Shown piece after piece: positions 16,813 through 25,754 of a stretch of 64,000 bases of DNA. Both the position numbers and the translations under genes were made by a program. Position 1 is the first letter of the stretch. Each line of letters begins with the position of its first letter. This DNA is from Desulfomonile tiedjei. Lineage in GTDB: Bacteria; Desulfobacterota; Desulfomonilia; Desulfomonilales; Desulfomonilaceae. The notes beneath the pieces are model-generated. The model did not search any database, was not told where the DNA came from, and was given only the letters and a program-made list of their open reading frames with translations. The stretch covers positions 310,001-374,000 of the forward strand of contig JACRDF010000047.1 in NCBI GenBank assembly GCA_016212925.1. Direction: 5' to 3'.

Positions 16813-18000
16813 TTACGCGTCGAGGCCCAGGCCGGCGACCGCGTCAACCACTTGATCTACGTGCTCGTCGGTCATGAGCGGAAAGATAGGGAGAGATACT
16901 ATCCGCTGGTACGCCTGTTCGGCAACCGGGCAGAGGCCCGGGCCGGTGCCAAACCTCCGGCGGTAGAACGGGTGAAGATGGACCGGGATGTAGTGGACGT
17001 TGACCCCTACGCCTGCTTCTCTCAATGCCCTGAAAATCCCGGTTCGGTCACGCTTGAATTCGGTCTCGTCAAATTGGACCACATAGAGATGATAGGCATG
17101 AGAGACGTCCGCTTTTGTGATTAGAGGCTCAACTCCGCGAATTAGCGAGAATGCTTCGGTGTACCGCGCGGCTATTGCCTGACGCCGCTTCACCCACCCT
17201 GATAGTTTCCCGAGCTGGTTCAACCCCAGCGCACACTGCAAATCCGTCAACCTGTAATTGTATCCAAGCTCGACGATTTCGTAGAACCAGGAGCCTTGCT
17301 TGGTTCGCTCACTGTGGTCAGTGCTGATGCCGTGATTTCTAAAGCGCCTCATGCGCTCAGCCAAATCTTCTCGATCGGTGGTGACAATCCCGCCTTCGCC
17401 GGTGGTAATGTGCTTTACGGGATGAAAGCTAAAAGTGTTCAAATCCGCCAGCGAGCCCACAGGTTGCCGCCTGTACGCAGCCCCGAGAGCGTGGCATGCG
17501 TCATCGATCAGGGCAAGGCCGTGAGTTCTCGCAATCTTTCTTAATGAATCGTAGTCGCATGGTTGACCCGCGTAATCCACGGCGATTACAGCTTTGGTGC
17601 GAGCGGTAATTTTCTCTTCTACTTGCTTCGGATCGAGCAGAAGGGTTCCCGGTTCCACGTCGGCAAACACGGGGATTCCACCCTGGAATACGACGCAATT
17701 GGCCGTGGCCGCGAACGTCATAGGCGGGACTATAACTTCATCCCCAGGTCCGATTCCAACGGCGTGAACGGCCGCGTGCAAAGCCGCTGTGCCGCTGCTC
17801 ACAGCGACGGCGTACCTGGCGCGGACCCGTTCCGCAAAGGCTTCTTCAAACTCGGAGACCCTGGGGCCCGTGGTGAGCCAATCTGACCGGAGGACTTCGA
17901 CGACGGCTTCTATGTCGTCCGCCTCAATCCATTGCCGGCCGTAAGGAATGGACACCTTTGCCACGCCCTGGCGGGTGCTACTGATTCTTTTCTTCCGCAT
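16813..18000 (-). CDS. pseC: UDP-4-amino-4,6-dideoxy-AltNAc transaminase PseC
   Basis: A PLP enzyme of the DegT/DnrJ/EryC1 family, about 395 residues, that aminates C4 of the PseB product. Landmarks are YGRQWIEADDIEAVVEVLRS, AVAVSSGTAALHAAVHA, VIVPPMTFAATANCVVFQG, LIDDACHALGA and the PLP lysine in FSFHPVKHITTGEGG. The C-terminal half (VNVHYIPVHLHPFYRRRFG) matches PseC closely. The start lies inside the end of pseB: ATGs at 18021 and 18000 and a GTG at 17964 are all possible, and the family alignment needs only the part after the GTG. Second gene of the pse operon. Confidence 0.9.
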   Translation of the reverse strand: MRKKRISSTRQGVAKVSIPYGRQWIEADDIEAVVEVLRSDWLTTGPRVSEFEEAFAERVRARYAVAVSSGTAALHAAVHAVGIGPGDEVIVPPMTFAATANCVVFQGGIPVFADVEPGTLLLDPKQVEEKITARTKAVIAVDYAGQPCDYDSLRKIARTHGLALIDDACHALGAAYRRQPVGSLADLNTFSFHPVKHITTGEGGIVTTDREDLAERMRRFRNHGISTDHSERTKQGSWFYEIVELGYNYRLTDLQCALGLNQLGKLSGWVKRRQAIAARYTEAFSLIRGVEPLITKADVSHAYHLYVVQFDETEFKRDRTGIFRALREAGVGVNVHYIPVHLHPFYRRRFGTGPGLCPVAEQAYQRIVSLPIFPLMTDEHVDQVVDAVAGLGLDA

Positions 18001-18988
18001 GTTCGGGGTCGGTCGATCCAAGGATCTGCCTCAGATCTTCCGCAGAAAGCCATCTGTCATTGGTGTCACTCGAGTAACGAAAGCCGTCTTCGCAGATCTT
18101 GCCGCCGTTTCTGCCGGCGTAATCTTCAGCGGCTTCTTGAAACGGGGGAAGAATCACATAGTTGTCATCATATTCCACCGTCCAGCGGGCATCATCTTCC
18201 GGAATAAGGACCTCGTGCAGTTTCTCGCCAGGCCGGATTCCGATAATTGTCGTAGGACATTCCGGTGCGACGGCCTTTGCGAGATCGAGGATGTTCATGC
18301 TCGGGATTTTGGGGACAAAAATCTCGCCTCCCTCCATACGTCCTAGGCAACTGATCACAAAGGCAACCGCCTGGTCCAGGGTCAGCCAGAAACGCGTCAT
18401 CCTTGGGTCCGTGACAGGCAGCAGGCCGGATCGCGCCATTTGCACGAAAAAGGGGATCACGCTCCCGCGGCTTGCAAGCACGTTACCGTACCGGACAACG
18501 CCGAAACGGGTGTTGTGGGGACCAGAGTACGAGTTGCCTGCTACAAAAAGCTTGTCAGCGCACAGCTTGGTCGCGCCGTAAAGATTCGCGGGAGAAGCGG
18601 CCTTGTCGGTGCTCAAGGCAATGACCTTTTTTACGTTTCGGTCTATTGCTGCGTCCACCAGATTGGCTGCCCCCAGGACGTTGGTCTTGACGGCCTCGAT
18701 GGGATTGTACTCGCACGCGGGGACCTGCTTCATCGCAGCAGCGTGCACCACGATGTCAACTCCGTCCAAGGCCCTGTACAGCCTCTCTCTATCCCGGACG
18801 TCGCCAATGAAATAACGGAGGCATTTGTGGTTCAAGCCGGAGGCTCGCATCTCGTGTTGCTTGAATTCGTCACGACTGAATATGATGAGCTTCGCGGGGT
18901 TATGGAGCTTCAGGGCTGACTCGACGAACTTCTTGCCGAACGAGCCTGTCCCACCGGTAATCAGAATGACTTGATCATCTAAAATCAT
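17978..18988 (-). CDS. pseB: UDP-GlcNAc 4,6-dehydratase (5-inverting) PseB
   Basis: A 336-residue short-chain dehydrogenase-type enzyme, first step of pseudaminic acid synthesis. It begins VILITGGTGSFGKKFVESAL (NAD(P)-binding glycine loop) and continues with FSRDEFKQHEMRA, HAAAMKQVPACEYNPIEAV and the catalytic STDKAA...YGATK block. These are hallmarks of the soluble PseB/FlaA1 group rather than the membrane-bound polysaccharide dehydratases. It is the first gene of a tightly packed minus-strand operon; pseC overlaps its 3' end. The promoter is probably in the 1.1 kb gap upstream, but I see no convincing element. Confidence 0.93.
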   Translation of the reverse strand: MILDDQVILITGGTGSFGKKFVESALKLHNPAKLIIFSRDEFKQHEMRASGLNHKCLRYFIGDVRDRERLYRALDGVDIVVHAAAMKQVPACEYNPIEAVKTNVLGAANLVDAAIDRNVKKVIALSTDKAASPANLYGATKLCADKLFVAGNSYSGPHNTRFGVVRYGNVLASRGSVIPFFVQMARSGLLPVTDPRMTRFWLTLDQAVAFVISCLGRMEGGEIFVPKIPSMNILDLAKAVAPECPTTIIGIRPGEKLHEVLIPEDDARWTVEYDDNYVILPPFQEAAEDYAGRNGGKICEDGFRYSSDTNDRWLSAEDLRQILGSTDPEHAEEKNQ

Positions 18989-19520
18989 GGAGATGTCTCC
19001 GCGAAATCCCCGGGCGATCTGCGTTCATCCGGTATTGGAACCGTCCTGAATTTCGTCGATGGGTTGGATGTGGTAGGTGGAACACGAGATATGGTACGGC
19101 GATTCCAAAGGATCATGTTTGGTGGAGCTTGCGGTTGAGAGCTAAAGGGCAGGCTTCGCCCCCGCGCTAGCAAGGTATGGTAGCGATTTCACTAAATTGT
19201 CTTGCCTCTGAGCCACGGCGTTTAACATTGAGTCATTCGGCCGCGGTGGTCTCCGCAAATCGCCGCTGCCAACGATCGCAGAGCGTTTGTACAACACTCC
19301 CAAACCTCCCCACTCCCGGTTTACACCCGTAACTAAGACATCCGGGCCACACGTGACGCGAGAAACCGCTAGATGGATCGCTCGCAGCGGTGGGACCCGA
19401 AAATGTTATCGGGTCCGGGCCTGGAATCCCGTCCCCGCAGACTATTGAAGCACCTTGAGTCGTCCAAGAAACAGGTGCTCCACAAAAACCGCTTCCCTGT
19501 TGTCATATCGGTGGTGTCGG

Positions 19521-19540
19521 CACCGGCAAACTTGCCGGTG
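19521..19540. repeat. Short perfect inverted repeat
   Basis: CACCGGCAA and TTGCCGGTG form 9-bp arms around a 2-base centre. The very small centre fits a protein-binding palindrome better than a hairpin terminator. It lies about 530 bp upstream of pseB and 560 bp upstream of the receiver gene. Confidence 0.4.
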
Positions 19541-19803
19541 AACAACCGATCCGTATTTCTCCGGACCGTTTCCGATCTCCCAAACTTTCGTACATCATTG
19601 AATTATGTACTGATTTGCCCAGTAAATCAAGCCATTTTGAGCCGCTTGGAGTAAACATTCATTTACGGCAAGCGGGAAAGTATCATAGCAAGCCCGCTGA
19701 AAACCGCGAAATGCGATCTATTCCTTCACAAAGCCGCTGATATCTATCCGATTATACAATGAGGTCTCAGGTGCAAACCTGTGTCGCCAACCTCGCCGGG
19801 GAT

Positions 19804-19980
19804 TTACAAGCTGTAAGAAATGCTGACACGAGCGCCGAGGGTCATGAAGCCGAACCGCCGGATCATTGGGAAAAAACGCCCCTGGTTTGCAGCAATTAGA
19901 TCCATTTCTGCATTGGTGAGTCCTGGCATGGGGGTTGCAACCATCCTGTCAGCAACTGGCACCGTGGTGCCGCGGAACAA
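19804..19980 (-). pseudogene. Possible remnant of an outer-membrane protein C-terminus
   Basis: A minus-strand stretch ending in TAA at 19804 encodes about 58 residues. It has ATPMPGLTNAEMDLIAANQG and closes with FMTLGARVSISYSL, an alternating beta-strand pattern like the last strand of an outer-membrane barrel. Upstream the frame turns into arginine-rich, non-protein-like sequence with no signal peptide, so only a 3' remnant seems left. It may be related to the barrel proteins at 47.3 kb and 63.2 kb, but no clear shared motif is visible. Confidence 0.3.
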
Positions 19981-20103
19981 GTAACTTTCTTGTGGCGGGC
20001 GGCACAACAACCTCCGCTGCGAACGGCGACTTTGACCTCGTGGAGGGGGCATGCCGCGGGTATTGCTTGAGGGAACTCACATTGGTAAACGGAAGCGACG
20101 TCC

Positions 20104-20514
20104 ATGAACAGGTCGTTTCGGATCTTGATCGCCGATAAAAACCGTCACGTTCGGGAGTTCTTGCGCCGCGAATTCCGGGAGGCGGGATATAGGGTTCAGG
20201 TCGCCAAAGATAGCCAGGAAGTGATCATGATGATTGACGTAAAAGAGCCGCCGGACTTGCTGATCCTGGATCTCGAAATGCCACAGGGAGACGCTTTGGA
20301 AACTTTGGAATGGCTGGAATCCCGACTGCCTCCTCTGCCCGTCGTGATTCATTCATTTCCTGCGGAACACCCTAGTCATGCGGCCATTGACAATGCGGCC
20401 GCTGTGGTTGAGAAGGAAGGAGACACGAATCGACTCAAAAAAGTGGTAGTGGATGTTCTCCGCCGCTATTACCCGGAGCGTTTCCGCCCGAGCGTCTCAG
20501 GTCCAAATGGCTGA
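20104..20514 (+). CDS. Stand-alone response-regulator receiver protein
   Basis: A 136-residue CheY-like protein made of a receiver domain only. The phospho-acceptor is Asp56 in LLILDLEMP and the conserved lysine is Lys104 in VVEKEGD. The usual pair of N-terminal acidic residues is reduced to A-D-K (Asp11). There is no output domain. It stands 260 bases before a histidine kinase gene and could be a phosphate sink or a diguanylate-free adaptor in the network encoded downstream. Partner assignment is inference. Confidence 0.85.
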   Translation: MNRSFRILIADKNRHVREFLRREFREAGYRVQVAKDSQEVIMMIDVKEPPDLLILDLEMPQGDALETLEWLESRLPPLPVVIHSFPAEHPSHAAIDNAAAVVEKEGDTNRLKKVVVDVLRRYYPERFRPSVSGPNG

Positions 20515-20776
20515 GCAGGCGAGAGCGTGGAAATGGCTCCGGCAACTGTGATCAAGGGAGTAGAGCATGCATCTACCGCCCGCGAGGAGGACCTCCATGC
20601 AAATATTGCCGCGCGCAGGATGATGCCCCGCATTTACAGCCGCTGAACCGGTGCCTGGACCGTGGGCTGCTACGGTGTGGTGAGTGGAATTTCAATGGCT
20701 CTTTCATCCCGAGAGGATTTTGAAACCGCCGATAACAGGTTATTGCGGTACTAACGGGTAACCGAGGAGGATTTCG

Positions 20777-22438
20777 ATGGCCTCGCCCCACTATGGCACT
20801 CTTCGCTTGAAGATCATAATTATGACGCTCTCGTTTTCGTTGGTGCCCCTGCTGGTGATGGGGGTCACAATTTATTATCAGTTCAGCTCCGCTTATAACA
20901 ACAAGCTTATGGAAGCCTTGAAAACCTTGGTTCAAAACAGGCGTGGCTCTCTGGAACTCTTTTTTGATGAGCGAATCTCCCAACTTACCAGTGTCGCGCA
21001 CACCCATAGCATGGAGCAACTCAAGGATGAGGCATACTTGAACAAAGTCTTCCACATCATCCAGTCACGTTCGAGGTCTTACATTGATATCGGAGTCATA
21101 GACGACTATGGAAATCATGTTGCTTACGTGGGGCCATACTATGAAAGGCTGAAAGAGGTGAATTACGGAAACGAGGAGTGGTTCCACAAGGTCATGTCAT
21201 CCGGAGTTTACATCAGCGACGTTTTTCTTGGTTTCAGGAAAATCCCACATTTCATTATTGCGGTGACCGCACGCGATGGTAACAGGACCTGGATTCTGCG
21301 CGCAACCATCAATTCCGAAATCATAGACAACATCGTGAGGGCCGCGCAGTTGGGAAAGAAAGGGGACGCGTTTATCATTAACAGGAACAATGTCTTGCAG
21401 ACGCCCCCAAGGCTTTCCGGTGAACTCCTCGGGCGCCCCATGACGCCAGACTTTTCGTCCTATGTAGGCACCAACGTGGAAGAAATGGACATCAAAGGGG
21501 AGAAAAACCTCTTTGGCACGACTCAGATTACAGGCAAGGATTGGATCCTCGTTGTCAAAGAGGACCCCAAAGATGAAATGGCCCCCCTCTTTAAAACTCA
21601 GTACATGGAGGCGCTGATATTGCTCGGAGGGATCCTGCTGGTTGTCACAGGAACCATTCTTACCACTAGGTCCATGACTAACGAGCTGATCCGGATGGAG
21701 CAGGAGAAAGCCATTAGCGACGATCTGGTGGTGCAGTCGAGCAAAATGGCCGCGCTAGGGAAGCTTGCCGCAGGCATAGCCCATGAGATTAACAACCCGC
21801 TGGCAATCATCGGTGAAAAGGCCGGTTGGATGAAGGACCTCCTCGACAAAGAAGATGTCAGGAACAGTGAAAACTTTGAAGAGTTCGCGGATTGCATCAA
21901 GAAGATAGAGCGTCAGGTGGAAAGGTCCCGGACCATAACTCACCGGCTATTGCGTTTCGGTCGCAGAATGGAACCTACCACCGAGGAAGTGGTGGACATC
22001 AACAGGCTACTGGCCGAAACCCTTACCTTCCTTGAGAATGAAGCATTGTACAGAGATATCACAATCCGGACGGAGTACGATGGCGGAATCCCTCAAGTGA
22101 CCACGGATTCTACTCAGCTCCAACAGGTGTTTCTTAACATCATAAACAATGCCATCGATGCTGTGGGTAAAGGCGGGACCATTAGCATAAAGACCACCTT
22201 GAATTCGACGAACAGCCGCAATGTGGTGGTTGAGATTGCCGACAACGGTCCGGGAATCCCCAAAGAGGTCTTGGGTAAGATTTTTGACCCGTTTTTCACC
22301 ACCAAAAGTCCGCAGGAAGGAACAGGATTGGGGCTGTCCATAAGCTACAGCATAATGGAAAAGTTGGGTGGAAGAATCGCGGTAGCAAGTGAGCCGAACG
22401 AGGGCACAACCTTTACGATCACGCTGCCGGTGAAATAA
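20777..22438 (+). CDS. Sensor histidine kinase with Cache-type periplasmic domain
   Basis: A 553-residue membrane kinase. One membrane helix lies at about residues 11-34 and a second at about 278-297. Between them is a periplasmic domain with [20 protein letters not shown] and [19 protein letters not shown], typical of Cache ligand-binding domains. The cytoplasmic part has the H-box [13 protein letters not shown] with His336, the N-box [11 protein letters not shown], the G1 box IADNGPGIP and G2 [13 protein letters not shown]. No HAMP or PAS domain is obvious. RBS GAGGAGG lies just before the ATG (AACCGAGGAGGATTTCG). It is followed by a receiver protein gene and likely phosphorylates that partner. 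Confidence 0.93.
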   Translation: MASPHYGTLRLKIIIMTLSFSLVPLLVMGVTIYYQFSSAYNNKLMEALKTLVQNRRGSLELFFDERISQLTSVAHTHSMEQLKDEAYLNKVFHIIQSRSRSYIDIGVIDDYGNHVAYVGPYYERLKEVNYGNEEWFHKVMSSGVYISDVFLGFRKIPHFIIAVTARDGNRTWILRATINSEIIDNIVRAAQLGKKGDAFIINRNNVLQTPPRLSGELLGRPMTPDFSSYVGTNVEEMDIKGEKNLFGTTQITGKDWILVVKEDPKDEMAPLFKTQYMEALILLGGILLVVTGTILTTRSMTNELIRMEQEKAISDDLVVQSSKMAALGKLAAGIAHEINNPLAIIGEKAGWMKDLLDKEDVRNSENFEEFADCIKKIERQVERSRTITHRLLRFGRRMEPTTEEVVDINRLLAETLTFLENEALYRDITIRTEYDGGIPQVTTDSTQLQQVFLNIINNAIDAVGKGGTISIKTTLNSTNSRNVVVEIADNGPGIPKEVLGKIFDPFFTTKSPQEGTGLGLSISYSIMEKLGGRIAVASEPNEGTTFTITLPVK

Positions 22439-22478
22439 ACGAGCAAGGTCTTGGAACCGAATGCGACAGGAGACAGGG

Positions 22479-22904
22479 ATGCTATCGTACAGAGTTCTAA
22501 TTGTAGACGATGAGGAGGAGTTCGTTGAAACCATCGTCAAGCGGCTCAAGGATAGAGGCCTGGCTGCCGAAGGCGTTACAAGCGGGCGACAGGCTCTGGA
22601 TCTGATGGAGACCAAGGATTTCGACGTAGTGATCCTCGACGTAAAGATGCCCGGCATGGATGGAATAGAAACCCTCAGGGTAATGAAAACCAGACGACCC
22701 CTCACGGAAGTGATCATGCTTACCGGCCACGGATCGGTAGACTCAGGGATACAGGGGTTGCAGCTTGGGGCATACAACTACGTCATGAAGCCTGTTCCTC
22801 TCGACGAACTTCTGGAACAAATGAACCAGGCCTACGAGCGGAAGCTCATTGAGGAAGACCGGAAATCGAGAGATGAAGGGGAAGAAGCCGCCCACAGCCA
22901 TTAA
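22479..22904 (+). CDS. Response-regulator receiver protein
   Basis: A 141-residue receiver protein with no DNA-binding domain. Asp54 in VVILDVKMPGMDG is the phosphate acceptor; the acidic pair is in LIVDDEEEF, the switch Thr in MLTGHG, and the lysine in YVMKPVPLDELLE (Lys104). The ATG at 22479 is preferred to the one at 22461 because AGGAGA lies 8 bases upstream. A short charged tail follows the receiver fold. It is paired with the Cache kinase 40 bases upstream. Confidence 0.9.
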   Translation: MLSYRVLIVDDEEEFVETIVKRLKDRGLAAEGVTSGRQALDLMETKDFDVVILDVKMPGMDGIETLRVMKTRRPLTEVIMLTGHGSVDSGIQGLQLGAYNYVMKPVPLDELLEQMNQAYERKLIEEDRKSRDEGEEAAHSH

Positions 22905-22955
22905 TGACCGTCATAGAGCATCCGGAATTAAAAGGCGCCGCGCGAGTTCAAAACA

Positions 22956-23870
22956 ATGACAACCCGCGACCTGCACGCTTACCTGATCCCTGCTCTGATC
23001 CTCCTTTCCGCCGTTCCCGTCGGACTGTTGGCCGGGGTTTCCATTGGCCTGGGAGTGGCTTTGTTGGCCGGGGCATGGTTTTTTCATGCCTGGAGCTTGT
23101 CACGCAAATCTCATGGGGTCGATCAGGCAAATCGCTGCATTGACGAACAGGTTTGCCGTGCCCGGGAATTCGCGACCGTCGATGAGCTTTCAGCCGGCAT
23201 AGCCCATGAAATAAATAATCCGCTGGGCATAATAGCGCAGGAAATTGAATGGATACAACACGTCCTGAAAAGTGATTCGCTCAAGGGCCTGAAGGACCTG
23301 GATGATTGCAAGGACTCGTTAAGAGAAATCGCACAGCAGGTTGATCGCTGCAAGGAGATCGTGCACAAGCTGCTGAGCCTGGCGCGAGAAGCAGAGCCGG
23401 TGATTCAGTGTGTGGACATAAATCACCTGATAGAAAGCATGACGGATCTCGTCGAACGGGAAGTATCAGACAAGAACATTAAAATTGTGAGGAACCTTCA
23501 ACCTGATCTCCCCGCGGTGTACAGCGACCCTCCGTTGTTGCGTCAAGTTATTCTCAATCTTCTGGTAAACGCGTCGCACGCCATAGAAAAGGATGGAATA
23601 ATTAGCATAACTACGGTCGCCGAGAATGGAGCCGTGGAAATAGTGGTCAGGGACACGGGCTGCGGAATACCGAATGAGAATCTGCAGCGGATCTTCACCC
23701 CATTCTTTTCAACAAAACCCCAAGGAAAGGGGACGGGGTTGGGATTAGCCATTTGCAGGGGCATCATCGAAAGACTGGGAGGCTATATCTCAGCTACCAG
23801 TGACGTCGGCCGGAGCACGGCCTTCACGATTCATCTGCCAATCCAACGGTGCGTTCAAGGGGAGACCTGA
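22956..23870 (+). CDS. Histidine kinase with a two-helix membrane anchor
   Basis: A 304-residue kinase without an evident sensor domain. Residues about 8-46 form two hydrophobic segments (LIPALILLSAVPVGLLAGV and an alanine-rich second one) joined by a very short turn. The H-box [15 protein letters not shown] has His84, and the ATPase part has NLLVNASHAIE, VRDTGCGIPNENL and GTGLGLAICRGIIERLGG. The H-box and ATPase closely resemble those of the kinase upstream, suggesting an old duplication with loss of the periplasmic domain. It may sense membrane state or work with the first kinase. Confidence 0.9.
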   Translation: MTTRDLHAYLIPALILLSAVPVGLLAGVSIGLGVALLAGAWFFHAWSLSRKSHGVDQANRCIDEQVCRAREFATVDELSAGIAHEINNPLGIIAQEIEWIQHVLKSDSLKGLKDLDDCKDSLREIAQQVDRCKEIVHKLLSLAREAEPVIQCVDINHLIESMTDLVEREVSDKNIKIVRNLQPDLPAVYSDPPLLRQVILNLLVNASHAIEKDGIISITTVAENGAVEIVVRDTGCGIPNENLQRIFTPFFSTKPQGKGTGLGLAICRGIIERLGGYISATSDVGRSTAFTIHLPIQRCVQGET

Positions 23871-23871
23871 C

Positions 23872-24294
23872 ATGCCAACTCAACCAAAGGTTCTGATTGT
23901 GGACGACGAAGAACGCTTCAGGACCACCATGTGCAAATTGCTCACCGTCCGGGGCTTGGAGGCTGTGACAGCCGGAAGCGGGAAAGAAGCCATCCAAAAG
24001 CTTCGGCAAAACCCGTATGACGTGATTATCCTGGATGTGAGGATGCCGGAAATGGGTGGGGTTCAGGTCTTATCCGAAATTAAAGAAATCGATCCGCAGG
24101 CGGAAGTGATTATAATGACAGGATACGCATCCGTGGACACGGCCAAGGAGATAATTAAGCTGGGCGCGTATGACTACGTTCTTAAGCCGTACGCGATCGA
24201 AGAACTTATGGAAAAGATCGAGGCGGCGTATGACAGAAAGATATCCCGAATCCGCCTGACGGGCGGCGACACCACCCATTCTCAAATTCCCTAG
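23872..24294 (+). CDS. Response-regulator receiver protein
   Basis: A 140-residue receiver-only protein, similar in layout to the one at 22.5 kb. Asp55 in VIILDVRMPEMGG, the acidic pair in LIVDDEERF, Thr83 in IIMTGYAS and Lys105 in YVLKPYAIEELMEKIE are all in place. The ATG at 23872 follows the kinase stop after one base, with GGGGAG as ribosome site inside the kinase end; the frame is open 24 codons further upstream inside the kinase gene, without need. The tight spacing makes it the partner of the two-helix kinase. Confidence 0.9.
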   Translation: MPTQPKVLIVDDEERFRTTMCKLLTVRGLEAVTAGSGKEAIQKLRQNPYDVIILDVRMPEMGGVQVLSEIKEIDPQAEVIIMTGYASVDTAKEIIKLGAYDYVLKPYAIEELMEKIEAAYDRKISRIRLTGGDTTHSQIP

Positions 24295-24450
24295 AAAAGA
24301 TCTCCTCACAGGGCCGCTTTGTGCGCTCACGGCTATGCAAGTTAAGGTTTGTACCGGTTGCCAAAAGTAATGTCTGTTTGGCCATGAGGCGTTCAGTCCG
24401 GTTTTCAGAACGTATCGAAAGAGCCTACTTTGCCGGACCGCGATGACGCC

Positions 24451-24528
24451 CGTCGTTCCCGCGAAGGCGGGAACCCAGGAAATCCCGCGAGACGCGGGAC
24501 TGGATTCTTGCTTTCGCAGGAATGACGG
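24451..24528. repeat. Dispersed palindromic repeat (CGTCRTTCCCGCGAA type)
   Basis: A 78-base imperfect palindrome starts CGTCGTTCCCGCGAAGGCGG and ends GCAGGAATGACGG, with GCGAGACGCGGGACTGGATT in the middle. This matches a family of intergenic repeats common in proteobacterial chromosomes. A diverged relative lies at 41346-41444. It fills part of the 330-base gap between the last receiver gene and the binding-protein gene. Confidence 0.65.
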
Positions 24529-24625
24529 AATGGAGTGCCTACAAATCGGACAAGAAATATGGCAACTGCTATAAGAATCCCGAACCGGTCTGTCCGAAGC
24601 CGAATTTGCATCAGGATATGGGAAG

Positions 24626-25699
24626 ATGTCCAAATCTCTGTTAAGGTCGGTTTTTGGCGCAACCATTTTCGTAGTATCCGTGACGGCAGGATTCGCGCAA
24701 ATGCCTGTTCTCCAAAGCAACCCGGTAATAGATACCCCGGAATTACTGGAATGGCCTTACGATCGGGAGGGAGTAACCCCTAATCTGAGCGATCCGTCGT
24801 CCAACACTCTCCATGACTTCCATGCCCAGATTTCTTCGTGTGAACTGGTGCTGTCGACAGAAGGCAACTATTATCCGGCCCTCAAGGACATGTGGCCGTT
24901 GTTTCTTGACAAGTTTCAAGATCAGCCGCTCCGTAACTGGTTCTATACGACGAGCCCGCCGGTGGCGCTTCAGCAATTGCGGAACCGGAATCTTCAGATA
25001 GGCAACCTGTACGCGAAGTGCAGACCGCAGGTTGTCGTGGCCACAGAGAAGGTTATTAGGAAACTTCAAGAAGAAGGATTTGCCGAGGGCGAGGCATACT
25101 CGCTTTACCAGGATCAGGGCTGCGTCATACTGGTCAAGCGGGGAAATCCCAAAGGAATTCGTTCGTTCTGGGACCTGGCGCGCGCGGATGTGCGATATGT
25201 GTCACCCAACCCCCAACTTGAACCGGGGGCATTCGAGAACTATGCCGGCACTCTTTATGGAATAGCCTCGAATGACACCAATCCACCTGGAGACATGACA
25301 CCGACACGCCTGATTGATCGTATTTTCAATGGGGCAAGCGGAAACCCGCTCAAATGGCTCGCGGGACCACGCATCCATCACCGGGATGTGCCTTGGTCAG
25401 TCGCCTGCGGCAAGGGTGACGCAGGACTCATATTCCATCACCTCGGCCTGTATGCCAAAGAGACCTTTCCGGAAAGGTTTGATATCATCCCTCTCGGAGG
25501 GACAGTCTCAGACCCAAAGCCTTTGAAAGGGACAATCGTGCAGACTAGGCTCTTGACTCGAATAAAAGGCGATTGGACATCGAGACAACTCGAGGCACGC
25601 GAGAAACTTGTCGAGACCTTCCTGTCAGAAGATTTTACGAGGATATTGCAGAAACGGGGAATGAAGAGACCACCGGGATTCGTGCCGCTTGGTGATTGA
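24626..25699 (+). CDS. Orphan ModA-like periplasmic binding protein
   Basis: A 357-residue exported protein. Residues 1-24 are a signal peptide (SLLRSVFGATIFVVSVTAGF, cleavage near FAQ). The mature part is a type II periplasmic-binding fold: LYAKCRPQVVVATEKVIRKL, VILVKRGNPKGIRSFWDLAR, and the C-terminal EKLVETFLSEDFTRILQKRG as in molybdate- and sulfate-type binding proteins. There is no permease or ATPase gene beside it, so it may serve a transporter elsewhere or feed the neighbouring kinases. The oxyanion ligand is a guess. A weak hairpin followed by four Ts begins at the stop codon. Confidence 0.75.
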   Translation: MSKSLLRSVFGATIFVVSVTAGFAQMPVLQSNPVIDTPELLEWPYDREGVTPNLSDPSSNTLHDFHAQISSCELVLSTEGNYYPALKDMWPLFLDKFQDQPLRNWFYTTSPPVALQQLRNRNLQIGNLYAKCRPQVVVATEKVIRKLQEEGFAEGEAYSLYQDQGCVILVKRGNPKGIRSFWDLARADVRYVSPNPQLEPGAFENYAGTLYGIASNDTNPPGDMTPTRLIDRIFNGASGNPLKWLAGPRIHHRDVPWSVACGKGDAGLIFHHLGLYAKETFPERFDIIPLGGTVSDPKPLKGTIVQTRLLTRIKGDWTSRQLEAREKLVETFLSEDFTRILQKRGMKRPPGFVPLGD

Positions 25700-25754
25700 C
25701 GTCATGCCATCGTGACGTTTTCAAAGGTAACCACAGATTAAGACCGTCTTACAA

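Larger units (their letters stand above)
18989..20103. other. Gene-poor 1.1 kb region
   Basis: No convincing complete gene is seen between pseB and the receiver gene. A plus-strand open frame of 93 codons at 19373-19654 has no ribosome site and no protein-like features. The region holds a short perfect inverted repeat at 19521-19540 and, at 19804-19980, what reads like the end of an outer-membrane protein. It may contain the promoters of the divergent pse operon and the receiver gene. Confidence 0.5.

Noticed and set aside
19373-19654. 93-codon plus-strand open frame as a gene
   Set aside because: It has no ribosome site, a composition unlike the neighbouring proteins, and no recognisable motif.
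20641-20680. Sigma-54 promoter before the Cache kinase (TGGACC-N5-CTGC)
   Set aside because: Both elements deviate from consensus at key positions, unlike the exact match at 31102.
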